Shown piece by piece: positions 37,814-51,683 of a stretch of 64,000 nt of DNA. Location: NCBI GenBank assembly GCA_026261815.1, contig JAMPIT010000258.1, forward strand, positions 7,369,501-7,433,500, written 5' to 3'. Made by a program: the position numbers and the translations under genes. Below the pieces are notes generated by a model. It was not told the origin of the DNA, searched no databases, and was given only the letters and a program-made list of their open reading frames with translations. This DNA comes from Monarcha castaneiventris obscurior (taxonomy: Eukaryota; Chordata; Aves; Passeriformes; Monarchidae). Each line of letters opens with the position of its first letter. The stretch's first letter is position 1.

Positions 37814-40800
37814 GGAAAAAAAAAATCAGAAAACTTTTGTACAAATTTTCATTCTAAGTTTAAGGAATGGGATAGAAGGCAACAGACTGCCTGAAAACAA
37901 GTCTCCCACCAGCTGTCTCTCAAATTCTGATGTTGCACAAGAACTCACTGGGCTAGTGGGTAATTGAACTTGCTCTCTGTTGTCACCAAGATGCTCCAGG
38001 TGCTATGAAGGATTTAAGTCCTGGACAGATTCCAAAGTGGCCTCTTAAAATGGTTTTCTAGTTCGTTTCATGGAGGAAGTGCCTTCAAATTTTTAGAATT
38101 TGATCCTGCAGGAAACCTGAAGGAGTTAGTGAGAGAGTGAAGCTGCTACTTTAGAATAAATATCACTTGGGTGGGAGTTTCTTTGTTGTGTTATGGCATT
38201 TGCTTGGGTTTTTTGTTATTTGTTTGGGATTTTGTGGTTTTTATTCTTGAGGGAAACTCAGTCATAAGTGTGAGCAGGGTCCTTTTGAAGCCTGCTTCTT
38301 CTACTTGGAATTTTACCCAAACTCTGTCTTTTCTTATGAAGAAAAAGGAGGAATATACTGTCAGGGTAAAAAGCCGCTTTTCTGTTTATTTTAGTAAGCA
38401 TAAATCTTTTGAGCATTAGGACATAAGTGATAGTAACTGAAGGCCAGGACATGTTTTACATGCAAGCATAAATTCAGCCTTTACATGTGAAAAGAGCCTT
38501 TCTGAAGCAGCAGAGGTGATGACCCTGCTTAGCTGTCTCCAGGGTATAAATTTCTCCTAAGGGAGAGAAACTTGAGTTCTGTAGCCATTGGTTTAAGATG
38601 CTTTTGGTAACAGCAGCTGTACTGGAGAGAAAAGCATGTCACCTAGAAATTCCTGTTGTGGTATGGGGTCCTCAGAAGCTTGCAGGACATCATCTGCCAG
38701 ATTTCCTATCAGACTGAATGTGCGTCTGAATAAATGCATGGCTTGCATCTCACTTTATCTGTTTTATTCTTCTGTCTAGCAAGGCAATCCATCTTTGTTT
38801 CCAAGCTATGCTTCCTACCAGAGGAGGAAACAAAACACCATTCCATGGGGAATAGGAATCTTATAAAAGCATGTTTGTTATATTACTGTCAAGTCTCACT
38901 TCTGTCTTCTGTGCCAAATGAAAGAGACTGGAAGCAAACACTTATGCTGTCCTGGCTACTTCCAAACTCACAGTGAGTGCCTCCATATGTATAAGGGCTT
39001 AGTCTGCAATTCCTCTATGGATGTGTTTGGAAGGCATCTCTGGGTGCAGGAGGGGGCTCTGCCTTGGCCAGGCAGCCAAGGGGCGAGTGCTCTCTGGTGC
39101 AGGAATGCCCTTTTTGGGGGCCTTTTCCAGTGTTTCTCTTTGTGGGCTGCAGTGCTGTGACTGAAGAGAACTGAGCAACACAGAAGCTCCACTTCAAGGG
39201 TATTTTTTTATAGTCTCTTTCCACCCCAAAGGTACAAAGACACAAAGATTCCATTCCCTTTCAATGCTTATTGTATCCTGTACAAATCTTTTCTGGCTGC
39301 TATCCATAGGCAAGTGCATTTCCTTCCACCCTAGAGGTGACTGCTTGTGGTCAAAAGAAGAGCAGAATCTTTCCATAGAATGAGTGGTGTTCTGCATCCA
39401 GACAATGAAACGTTTAAGTTGTGTCAGGAGGGGATGGGAACTCTCCTGTGCTTCCAGGAGCAGCTTAGCACTTGGAAGCAGTGAGGGAACATGGTATGCA
39501 GGAGCTGCAGTTCACGGTCTCTTTTACAGGGGTTCAAGAAACCAAATGATGAGAAGCAAACAAAGGCAACAGAATCCAACCTTAAAATGAGCTGCAGGGC
39601 TCTCAAAGTTGTTAAATTGCATTCATCCTTCCCACCAAGGTTTTTTTTCTTTAAGTGCACAGCTCCTAAGCTTTAATACAAAGGGAAACACACTCTCCCT
39701 GACTTCTAAAGCAACATGAAAAACACTATTGTCTGTCCCTTGTAAATCTTCTGGATGAGATTTTAGTGTGAAGTATCCCAGGAGAGAGAAAGGTTGTTCT
39801 GAGAATAATAAAACATCCATATTGGAGTAATGGAAATAAAAGCTGCTTTTAAAATCGTGTTGATGTAAATAGACTGTTAGAGGCATTCCTGCTACCAGTG
39901 TGACATTGGCTGTTACAAGATAGCACGGGCTTTGAATCAATCCACTGTGGTGTCAGGCAGGTACAAGAGGTTATACACCTGGGTTCCTGAGCTGCAGGAA
40001 ATTTATAATGAGTTTAAATTTCTCTGGCTGTAGAGGTATGTGATTCACTCCCTCACAACACAGGTTTTCTGGACCTCCTGCGCACAGAAGAGAAGGTGTG
40101 ATGGTGCAGGGTGTGGAGGGGGGACTGTGCCTGGGCTGGGTGTTGCTGTCTGCAACAACAGAGAAATCCCCAGTACCTCTGGAGAGCTGAGCTGGCCCCA
40201 AAGGAGGAGCTGTGTCATCTGTGGCTGTTCCATGGCTGAGACATCTCTCCCCACCAACAGGAGATGTTGCTGTCCCAGCTCTTCCATTCAATCTGCAGCA
40301 GCAGGAGCAGAGAGTTGGCCTGGTCAGGCAGGCTCACCCCTCCCCAGCCCAGCCCTGTGTGCTCATCTTGCTGTTCCAGTGGGAGGAATGGGCCAGCACT
40401 GACTCCTCATCCCTGGGACAGCAGGGTCAGCTCTGCCTGTGCAGCTAGGAAATGTCAAGTGGCGTTGTTTGGTTTGGTTTGCCCTTTGCCCAGAGCAGGC
40501 CTTTGACTACCTGTGCTTAACTAATCCCCTTTACAGTAATCACAGGGCTAAAGGAGCCCTTGGTCATCAAGGGGGAGAATTGAGAAAGGCTTCACTGTAC
40601 AACAGCAGGCAAATTTGTTTTGTCTCCATGTGAGATTGCCCAATTAATCTCTGGAACATCCTGGTTTTGCAATGTTTCTTGACTGCTCATACTTTTGGAT
40701 AAAGTTGACTTAAAGATCATTTCCTTCCAGCCCTACCAACCTGCCTCTAGGGCAAAGCACATCATATTTGTACACACTGTGGCACTTTGCTATGTCTGAG

Positions 40801-41430
40801 GATAGGAAAAAGAGAAAATATTGATTCGCCTGGACTTCATGATCACTTGGCTTTCCTTAATGTGGCCTGTTTTTCCCACTAGAAATTGCAGCCTGAGTGG
40901 ATTCTGAAGGTGCCTATCCATGTCTGCCTGGTTATCAGGGTTTTGCTCTATGTTTATTGCTCTGTATGGCCACGGGCAGCAAGTCTTACACTTTTAGGGA
41001 GCAGTATTACCCCTAGGTACCAGATCTTCTCTGGGTCAGGGCGTGAAATAAATATGCAAAACTCAGGACAAAGATGTAAAAACCACAGGGAGTTTGGGGT
41101 TGTCTTTAGATCTCATTTGCATGGCTCTGTTGGTAATGGCAAAGAAAGGGCTCTGATAAGTGGCCATCGTTGCCATCAAAGAGTCAAAGTTGAGATGAGC
41201 CCTCTCAGTCAGTGCAGCAGTGTCTAAGAGCTGTGCGGATCAAGCTGCAGGTCAGCATTCACAATTAGGAACCTCTTCTAGTTTTTAATACTTTAAGCCC
41301 TTTCCATTCTCCTTCAGCAGTGTCCCAGCTCTTCCTCACAACTGATCTTAATCTTGCTGGTCTATTGTTTCCAGCTTTGTCTTCTGACCCTTTGTTCTTT
41401 GCCTGCCCTGGCTAAATTCAGCTGAATTGA

Positions 41431-41470
41431 TTTTTTTGTTTGTTTGTTTGTTTGTTTTTGGTTTGTTTTC
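41431..41470. repeat. TTTG tetranucleotide repeat
   Basis: About nine TTTG-type units starting from a T run. The open frames over it on both strands are incidental. Confidence 0.92.
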
Positions 41471-44400
41471 AGTCCTTTTGTCTCCGAGGTGCCCTGCACT
41501 TTCCTTCCTGCTCCTGCTTTGCTCTGAGGAGCCAGCAGTCATGAGTGACTGGGACTTGGCCGCTGCAAACTTTTCTCTGACACAGGGGCACTTGGATTCA
41601 ATTTTCCCAGTGCCCCTGCACAGATTGCTCATGTTCTCCTCGGGTGCCTGTCACATCGTGTACATGTTTATAAGAGCCATGTCACCCTGACTTCTCCAGC
41701 TTGCAGAGAAAAGGGTGTAAAGCTTGTTTGGAGGGCAAGGAGAAGGGACTTGGGATGAAAGCAGGCTTCTGCCCCAGACAACAGCCCTTTAGAGGTTGGC
41801 TCTGCTCTTTCAACGCACTCTGGCTTCTCTGGGCTCTGAGGATGGAGAGAAAGAGAAATGGGGCACATTCATTACCAGTCCATTTTGAGAGGAAATGTAG
41901 GCACAAATTGTTTTGCTGGGACCCTAATGCAGGGGAAAACTTCTGTTAAACACTTTGTAGGCAGGAGGGATAAAGTTTAGGGGAATTTTGAACAGTGGCA
42001 AGGAGACCTCTAAAAAGTCACTCTCCCCAGGAAGGTTGGTTCCTTAGTGACTGATGTCACCCCTAAGTGGCAATTTCCTGATGTGCCCTATAATGTTAGT
42101 TCAAGGGTCAAATTACTTATTACATGTTCAGCAAATGGTAACACGCTCCTGGTATCTGTGCCCTGACTTGGAGGTTATGGTTTTAGTCTTTGCTGCTGCT
42201 AAATGTAAAAGATAATTGGAGATGGATGAAAAGCAATTAATTTGTATTTTTTTTTCTAATGTCACTGATTTTCAAAGAGTGCTTTATTATAAATTTCATA
42301 CAAGCCCACTTATTTTTCTCCTATTTTCTCTTTCTCTCTTTTTTTTCTTGTTTCCCTACTTTTTTGTCACCTTATCACTGATGGAAAAAAACGTAGTGGG
42401 GAAGGGTGAGAACAAAACAAGGCAAAGATCTGTGGTCAGGTGAAAAAGGAGGAAAGGAAAGTGAAACTTTGCTTGAAATTATCAAAGTTTACTTCAAAAT
42501 TTTCAGCCAGTGGTACAGTTTGTAGGCAAAACATTACAGAGATGGATGTGCTTTATACTACTGGCAAGCACAAGCCACATCTTTGGGTGACTACAGAGCA
42601 GTTGTGACACAGACAGTGACAACAGGGCAAGTGCTGGTTCACCACGGCCTTCACCTACCCAAAAGGAGCATCAGTGAATGTTTTCAGTTGTCATAGTTAT
42701 TAAAGTTTGACTGCTGTGGTGACTTTAGTATGACATTGATCAGCTTGGTGTCCTGTTCCCTTAGAAACACTCGTGCTTGGTGTCGTAACAGCAAAGAGAG
42801 AACAGGAGGGTGCCCAATTCCCTGGTAGAGGAGAAGCCATTCAGCCTCACTGAGCTTTATCTGCCTTCCATCAAATGGGACATGATCTGTCACAGAGTCA
42901 GCAGCAGAGCTGAAAAATGCTGTGACCCAGTCTCGGCCCAGGTGCCATCTTCTAAAAGCTGGGTGTGTTGCTCATTCCTTGGGAGAAGCAGGGAACAGAG
43001 CTGGAAACCTGTTGGAACTGCACCCCTAATTCCCTGCAGGAGGGCTGCCTGCCCTGGAGACAGCAGATCACTGGGATCTCTGTTTGCCCACTGTGTTCTG
43101 TGGCTCGTCTCCCTTCTGAAGTCTGGATCCTGCAGTATCTGGGTCATGCAGTAAAAGGGGCTGTTTATTAAAGTTAAGTTTACCTTTAAGATCTTAAAAT
43201 TCAATCTGACTGTTCAAGGGAGAAAGTTAGAGAGTCCTCGCCCCTGGTTACACCTGAACTCTGATTTTTCTTCCTGGAAATATTCCTAATGGTCAAGGAT
43301 ATGAGGGAAGTAGCACCTTGACATCATCTGGTGTGGTCACAGTGCTGCCAGAGTTTAAACCCATCATTGCAAAGTGCTTGGGGAGAACTTCTGTCCGGGG
43401 CTTGCTGCCACTTGAGATTTCATTTGCATCTGAGGCAGACGGTGACTGTAGAGTGCAATAGAACATTTCTCCAGCAATTCTTATTCTGGAACAAGAGCTT
43501 CTTATTCCTTCTTAGTTTACTATGCTTCAAAGTAGATTTTGCAATCAGACTGTCTCCAAACAGAATTCCTTAGGAAATGGTGGGGTTTTTTAGCTGCTTC
43601 TTCCTAAAACAGCAACAACAAACCCTGTCCATCCTTGGAGGACTCCTGAAATTTTTATCCTGCTGTCTTTTCTCCCTCATGCTCCTCAGATGGAAACCTG
43701 TACTTCTATACCCTCCTAGAGAATCTCACCTCTTCACAAGGAAAGATGTCAGTTGCTGGTGGTGGCCCTACTCATGTGGGGAAATTTTGCTGATTATTTC
43801 CTTTCCAGAGCTAATTACCATCACCTTTAGGATCTGCAATGCAGCTTCATTTTCACAGCAAAATTTTCTCTGGAGCAGAGGTAGGGGCTTATGCCATATT
43901 CTGCTGCTTAACAGCCAGGAGCACATCTGCACTGACAGGGAGTGACCCTAATTTATTTCTGTGGAGCTTTTTCTTGCCTGGATGTCTGAATAAAAGAACA
44001 GATCCATCCTTACTGATGAGGGGCAGAGCAGAGCTATTGCAATTTCTTTCTTCATGTAGAGACATGGTCATTTTTTTTTTATTCTTCTATAAGGAAAGAA
44101 AATAAACCACAGAGAAAAAAGCTTTTTCCTGCTGGAGCCTGGTGCACGCAGCTATCCAACAAGTCCCCTCCAGTACTACTGAAAGCAACTTGCAGATACA
44201 CAACTTTCATCTCTGAGTCAAGGGGAGGGAGTTCAGATGCAGCCAGCATTTTCTTGGCCATCAGATCTTCCCTGAGGATTAGGTTTCTGTTTAATAAGTC
44301 ACTCCTTTTATCTTTAGGGTTTTTTTTCTTTTTTTTTTCTTTCCCCCCAGTCACCCAGAAGCAGCTCAGGTGTTGCATACAGTCCTTGCTTTATTTGCCT

Positions 44401-47400
44401 GTCGAGACTGAAGGGCCAGACTTTGCTGTGCAAATGGACTTCCATGTTTCAATTCAGTTTTAACTATCCTTTGGTACTGATGAGAACAGCTCAGCCTCTC
44501 CTGCCTTGATACCCTCTGTCAAGAGGGCAATGGATACAGATCTACTTTAGTCTGGTTTTGCTTATGCACTACTTTTGGATGTCTTTGAGGGGCAAGCCCA
44601 GAGCAAGCAGGCAGCTCCCACTGGCTTCAGGGGTCAGTTATCACCTCTCAGGAAGCTGATGCCACTCCTGCCTTTCTTGTGCCCCGAAGGTAACCACAGC
44701 AGAGTGTAAAACAGCTCTTTATTGAATCAACAGGATTCTCTCTCTCTCTGATTCTGGACTGTGATGGTTGTCCACCTTAGAGTTGCTGCCTGGCTGGTGT
44801 CACCAGCTTTGCATGGTGCCTGCAGACTTTGTGCCCTGCTCTGCCACTGGAGCCTCGCAGGTGCTTTTGCCTCACTGGGAAGAGGTGAAACTGCCTTGTA
44901 CCTTTTCAGTGGATTTGAACGGAAGGACAGGAAAATCCTATAAAAGTGAGGCAGTATAACCTGCAAACCCAGTAAAGTGGAAATCAATGAAGCAGCCAAA
45001 AGGTGCCATTACAGCTGGCTTAGTGTAAGTTCTCCTGCATCAAGAGTCACAAAGCGATCACGTTGTTTGTCCCCTCAGGGGAAATGAGGGCAAATGGCTG
45101 TGCAGGTTCCTGCCAGGCCGAGCTGTCAGCTACCATTGTTTGGATCTGGGGAATGTGTGGATGTGCCACGTATGAATGGCAAAGCCACATCTCCAGCAGA
45201 AGTGAACAGCTGGGGTCCAGTCCTGAGGAAGGGACGCCTCAGCTCTTCTCTTTAGCTGAGTGGATTAAATTTCAGAGCTGAAGCACAAGGAAGAGTTCCT
45301 TTCCCACATTCCAATTTTGTTCTGAGTCCCATACCTGTATCTTCTGGAGATCCAGAGCATTAGGGCATCACATCACGTGTGGGGGCACCCCATGTGCTCT
45401 TGCTCCTTCCCTGCAATATGAAATGTTCCACTTTCATCCTGGCAGTGGGTGGCACCAGGAGTCTGTCCAGCGGAGGAGCCCACTTGTGATGTGGCCAGTA
45501 GCAAACGTCATTAAAAGTAAAGGTAAATCAATAGAGATACCCCCAATGTGCACTCCCAACCCCCTACAGGTGAAGGGAAATGGAAAGGATAGTTGTGAAT
45601 GAGTGATGTTCTGCAGGGCCCCTCTGGTCTGTCTGTGTGCCTGCCTCACCCAAGCCTCTGGGTCATTTCTGGCTGAGCAACATGTTTGCAGATGCTGGAA
45701 ACCATTTTTAGAATGTGTTTAAAAATACATATTTTTCATTTCTTCCCTCGCATTATTTATGTAATGCCCTTTTCCTTTTTCACTGTGTATTAGATTTTCA
45801 TATGCAAATGTATTCTCCATCTGCCTCCAGAGAAATCCACCTTTTGCCTTCTCAGCTTACAACACGTGCTTTGCTCGGGCTACTCTATCCATCTTCAGCC
45901 TTCTGTAGCTCTTGTGGTGACCTCAGTTAATGCTCTGAGACTCAGAGCACAGTGAGGATGCTGCTTGTGTTTACTGTGCCTGCACAACAGCCCCCTGTGA
46001 CAGGCCCAAGGATAGAACCAGTCCATCCCCCATCTCCCAGTGCCCACCTTCGTTGAACCAAGCACGCTGAAATCCCAAAGTTCCTGATTCCCAAAGAAAG
46101 GCAGCTGCTGCCAGGTTATGAAGAGGTTACTCTGGCCATATAGGAAGTGCTCAGAGTCCTAGGGAAACAACTCAATGAAAGGCTTGAAACAAGAAGGTTC
46201 GTCCTCTTTGGCTATTCCTTGCAACTTTTAGTGGATTCCCAAGTAGAATTCAGTCTGCTTAGTCCTCCTTGTGTCCATCAAAGTGTATTTTTATAGCTCT
46301 GCTGGGAATCTTTTCCCCAGTGCAGGAAACTTTGGAAAATTTACACTTGTGGTGCAGCCTTCTTGCTGGCCCTGGAAAGGTTTCTGACCTCCACATCTCC
46401 AGTTGTCATGATGGGGAAGAAAGCAGTCATCTTCCAGGCCCTGGGGAGCTCAGCCTGGTCCTGGGTAAAGCAGCCAGACTGTAATGATGCAGTTTCTCTT
46501 TTTTCCCTGCAAGACCCTTAGAGCTCTAAATAGCAAACTGGAGAATGAAGTGATTTTCTGTTTCTGGTTTTTACCTCCTTGCTGGTGCTGTGTGAGCTGT
46601 TGGTGGAGAGCTGAAACTCCCCTTCAGGGCCATGGTGGAAAGCCTGGTTTTGTGAGTTGATAAGGATAGCAGGAAAACAGTGCAAGGATGCCTGAGTTAA
46701 TTCTGCTAGGGTATATGCCTGCTTGTATTCTGGATTTTACTCCCCTTGAGTTTATTTTTCCCCTCTTTGCAATCAAGCCTCTGTTCTGGGTTGTCTCTTG
46801 TCTTGTACATCAGGGAAGGTGGAATCTTCTGCATATTACTGTTCAACTCTAAGGCTGAAACCATAGCTGTGTTTAGCATTAGTTAATTCTGTAAAAATTG
46901 AGGGCCATAATGCAGTGAATATTTTTTGAGCTGTCTGGGGGACTCACACTCATGGGAAGGACAGACTTTGAATAATAATGACCAAGAACATCATGTTCTG
47001 AGGTAACATCTTGAGAATGATTCTGATAAATCCCAAGCAATTCATTAATAAAACAAGATCATCTGATCCTTGCAGTGTTTCTCCAGGAACCCTTTTGTTT
47101 TTTCCCAGGAGGAAAAGAGGCATTATCCAGGGGGTATTGGTAGGCTCATTTTGATGCAAAGAGAACTCCAAGCTCCTTACAGCATATTAAGAAAATTAAA
47201 GAAAGGAAAGCCAGCCAACAAAGTCACCCACTCAGTCTGTGCTGTGCACTGAATTTAGGAACCCTCTGGGCGATCCTGCAGCAGCAGCTGTGTGCTCCTG
47301 CCAATCCCTCCTCTCTTTGTCAACCTGACAGGTTCTTTCAAGTCAATTCCACAGGTCTTTGCTGCTGCATCTTCTGCTGGAGAGCTGCACAACTGCCCCT

Positions 47401-50400
47401 GGGCCTGGGGAGATTAGTTTGTGATTCAGCAAGTGACATCAGCCATCAGGGTAATTAGGGGCTGAGGTATGGGCTCATTACTGCAGAGTCTTCTTCCCTC
47501 TGTGCAGGTTTGCACTTTTTACCAGACAAATCCTGCCCTGGCCTCATTCTGCTCTTCTGCATTAGTCTGGTCCTTTGAAGCTCGTGGGTATCCCATGGCT
47601 GCAAGGAGCAGGAGAGGCAGAAACCATGAAATAAAGGGAGCGATTAACCTGACGTTCCAGCTGGGCTCACGGTGCTGCTGGAGAGAGCACGAGCCCCGTG
47701 CACTCAGAGCTGCAGTGGGATGAGGGAAATGGTGCCACGAACACCCCACTGCTGCCCTGAACACGTGTTCAAGCAGCCTGCTGCTGCCATGAACACCCAA
47801 CTTGAATCTAGTGGGTTTTTTCTTAGTTCTGTGTCTTTTCCTATAGACTGCAAAGACCCACAATCCAATTCAATGGCATCAAAATGAGTCCCGAGGCCAT
47901 AAATGCCTGGGTCCAACAAATATGAGGAAGGGTCAAACTATTTGGTTCCTTGGGGTCTCCAGCTGTTAAATTGCCAAAGCATCAGAGCAAGTCTTAAGGC
48001 ATGTTAGGAGACAGTTTTATCAGAATAAGATTATATAAACATGACCTAAGACATCTTTTGTAACAAGATCATTTGTGTGGTCTCATCATCTACTAATCTA
48101 GTAATGTTATCTTTTTTCAGGCTTTTCAGACTGGATCAGGCTTAGGGTAGAATAAAGTACCTGGAGAATTTTGAAGTAGGAACTAGACTTGTCCTCACAA
48201 AATCCTTGTCTCTTTTTTTTTCTTTTGGCTGACAATTTTAACAGGCAAAATTAAATGCCACGTTTTACCCTCTCTAGGTAATCCTGTGAGGTTCTGAGAG
48301 CACTTGGTTTGTGGAACACTTTCAGTGTTCCTTGACTTTGTTTGGAAGAAAAGAAAACAGCAGAAGTGAGAGTGCTCAAGGCTGCAGTTCTGAACTGACC
48401 AGCAACACTGGTTGTCTCTGTCACCAAAAGTCTTTCCATCTTGACCTCTACAGAGCTAATTTTTAGAAAGTGCTTGTCTTTAGGGAAGAGTGGGCTCAGG
48501 ATGGACGGTCAGTGGCACAGATCTTGCTAGTGACAGCTGAGTGAGAACAGAAAGTTTCAGAATTTTACTCAACACCTAGCATTTTGTGGCCACTTGCCAC
48601 GTTTCCAGGTGCAGTCGGCTCCAATGAGCTTTCATGAGTTTGTTTGGAAAATCCATCTGCTGGTTTTGGCCCCAGAGATGCCAGCTTTGCTGCCCTGCAA
48701 ATCTGGCCATTGCTATCTCAAGTTGAACACACTAAAATAGCAGACTCTGGTAGCAACTTGCCAAAAATCAGCAGTGCTAGAGACCAAGATCAGGCATTCT
48801 GGCTCCTGATCCCACATCCCAGTCACTGGGAATGCCAACTTTAATTATGTTTTACTGGCAATGTATATCTATATCTTTTCAGCACTGAACTGGGATGTTG
48901 TGCTCTAGCCAAGCACCAGCAGTCGCATATCCTTCAAAGCAGATGTGAATCTTTTTATGAGGAAAGAGCAACAGCTCATAAAAATACATAGGAAATCCCA
49001 AACACTCATCACTTAGCGACTTTCTACACTGAACTGATTGTACTCGTGGACTGCTGATTTGTGATGGACTATTCCAGTCACATCCATTGCACTATTTATT
49101 CTCCCTGTTTGAAATGCATCTGGAGCATCAGGGTCTGGAACTCTTTGGTGTTCTGAGGCCTCGTTTGCATGGTTTAAATGTAGAAGTTTCACAAAAATAC
49201 TAGGATAGTGCCCATGAAAGGCAGTGGTGCAAATGTGCCTCCTCTGTGTGGAATAGCCATGAGAAATTGGAAGGTTTCCATCCCAGTCAGGCCTGTCCAA
49301 TCAGCAGACACATGGAAATGGGAAACAAGGTCTGTCTGTGGTATCATATGGTCCATCTTCTTACTCAGTAGTCCCAGAATGTTTTACCATGGCACAGTTT
49401 TCCCAAACCTTCATGGAAGTTGCAATCTTAACAGATGTCAGATGTCATTTGAGGCTGAAATGGCAGAAGTGTCTCCTGTATCCTTACAGCAGTGTGAGAA
49501 AGATTTTTATTACTACATAACTCTGGAAAGCAGTTGAAATGTTTGGGTACCAGAATGCTCAGAGCCTTATTTCATAGTAGCACAACAAGCACTCATTGTC
49601 CCCACACCCTCTGACCTGCTGATGTGTTTAGAGAGGGCTGCCACACACTTGTGGTCCTCCACCAGAGACTTCAGTCCCCTCAGTTAGATCGTGACATGCA
49701 AAAGAAGAGATCTGGGAAACCTGGAGGGGTGGAGGTGTTGGCTGGGATGCCCTGACTCAGGTCAGCGACTGCCAGAGAAGTTTCCTTCTCATACTGAGAG
49801 AACCCGTCTGGGAGGTTCCTGACTGCTGTTCCCACTGCTTCACATGGATTTGTGTTCCAGCTGCACCAAAGTCAAGATGAATTATTTGTGGAACCCTGTG
49901 CTAAGTGGAGGAGGGAGGGAGGGAATGATCAGGAATGATGGGGTTTTTCAAATCTTCTTTAAGCCAATTACTGTCTGTGCTTACCACGCACATTAAAACA
50001 GGAGAAAATCCACTATGCCTTGCTCTGCCATTTGAAATATTTGTTGCCAGTTTTCTCAATTCCTTTGCATGCAGCCCCTCCAGCAGAAGCATGGTTTTCT
50101 CTGGAGCTGACATTAGCACTGTTCCACTGGGCTGGCAAAATGCAGTGAGGATTGTGTTCCCTGGGAGACTGGCTGTTTTCCATTTATTTCACTGCTCTGG
50201 AAACAGGCCTAGCTGTAATGGCCTAACATATCTTAAAATGGGAAAATTACTAATTCAAGTCAGTGAGCATATTTTCATTTTAAAAGAGTAACAAATTAAA
50301 TAAACTCCCTGCATTTTGCATTTGAGACCTCAGTGTTTCATCTGCTGTAATCTAATTCACCCATTCATTTCCTGCACATTCATTTTATCCCATTATTCGA

Positions 50401-50649
50401 GATTTCCTTTGCTTTTAATCCTGTGTTTTGAAGAGACCAAGAGTTACAGCAGAGAATAGATGAGAGACTAAACAGTAAATAAAAGAACAAACATGCTGTA
50501 ATATAGCTTGATGTGTTTCTAATCAATCTGCTTGTTGCAGCTGGATCCTTATTTAGGTGTGCAACTTTTCTGTCTCAAGTTTATTAAAACTTCTTTAAAA
50601 ATAGGTGAAGTGGGGCTCTGTGTACAGTTCACCAGGTACTCACTGTTGG

Positions 50650-50697
50650 TTTAGTTTTTGTTTTTTTGGTTGGTTTTTTTTTGTTGTTGTTTTTTAC
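50650..50697. repeat. T/G-rich low-complexity tract
   Basis: T runs broken by GG and TTG units. Together with a similar tract at 27427-27476 and a C/A-rich one at 9957-10015 it is simple sequence without visible function. Confidence 0.8.
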
Positions 50698-51630
50698 AAT
50701 AGAAATGATGGTTGCAGGTTTAAAAAAACAACTGGAATGACCATGGAGACCTAAATACTTTTATTTGGGGTGCTTTCAACCAACCAAAGTCATGCAACAA
50801 GATCTCAGCTAGCACTGAAATATTTACCTGTCTAGCTGGGGACAAATTGCTATGTGATCAAAAGGTTTGATACTCCAAGAGAATCAATCAGCCCTTCTCT
50901 TTCTGTGCCCTTCAGAAATAATGTAACCAGGGATGTCCTTCCTAGAGCTGCCTCACCTGCCTTGGTTGGCTCTGATGTATTTTGTCATGGGCAATTATTG
51001 TTTAGTTGCTGTCTCCCTTGAGACCTTCCTGTCCACAGGAACCACTGGGGAAAATCGTTCACTTCTCTGCATTTTCAAAAAACTTGATTGTTTTTCATCA
51101 TGTGGCACCTGCAGGCCTGTGCAGGTCCCTCTGAGCCTTTCCTGGGGGAAGTTTAAATGAAGTCTGAGCATCAGCAGAGGAAACAGGAGAAGAGTCTGAC
51201 CTGAAAAGTGGAGTCTGATGGATGCTCACTGAGGTTTTGTGCGAGGTGCTGCCTCCCTCTGAGAGCAAGCACGCTCACCCTCGTTTTCCTTGCACATGGG
51301 TGTGCTGAGGATGGCCAGAGAGGGGGTTAATGGAAAACAGACACAGTTCTGGATCTTCACAGTCCCCTTGATTGCAGAACCTACTCAGAGAGAGGCATTT
51401 GCACACAGATATACATCAGGTTTGGCATTCAGAAACTGGTGACATAATTCAGGCATCAAATTTTCCTTCAACACCCTGAGCAGGTGCCTGTTTCTGTTTT
51501 GCAGTGCTTCTTCACCAGCCATATTAGGTTTTCTCATTTTGATGAAATAAACCTTGGTTTTGCTATGGATTCCAAAGGGACCTTTGGAAAGATAAAGCAA
51601 CCTATTAATAAAGCATTCAAAATCTATATT

Positions 51631-51683
51631 TTCTTTCATATATATACATATATATATTCTTTCATATATCTATAGATATAGAA
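51631..51683. repeat. AT-rich repeat with a duplicated 13-mer
   Basis: TTCTTTCATATAT occurs at 51631-51643 and again at 51657-51669 with TA repeats between and after it, ending in a TATCTATAGATATA palindrome. Confidence 0.9.

Noticed and set aside
40705..40755. Possible CR1 fragment (aagatcatttccttccagcc)
   Set aside because: Only about 20 bases resemble the CR1 minus-strand pattern; the rest does not follow it.
42836..42890. Possible MIR core (catcaaatgggacatgatct)
   Set aside because: The similarity is a few words only, and the expected head and tail of the element are absent.
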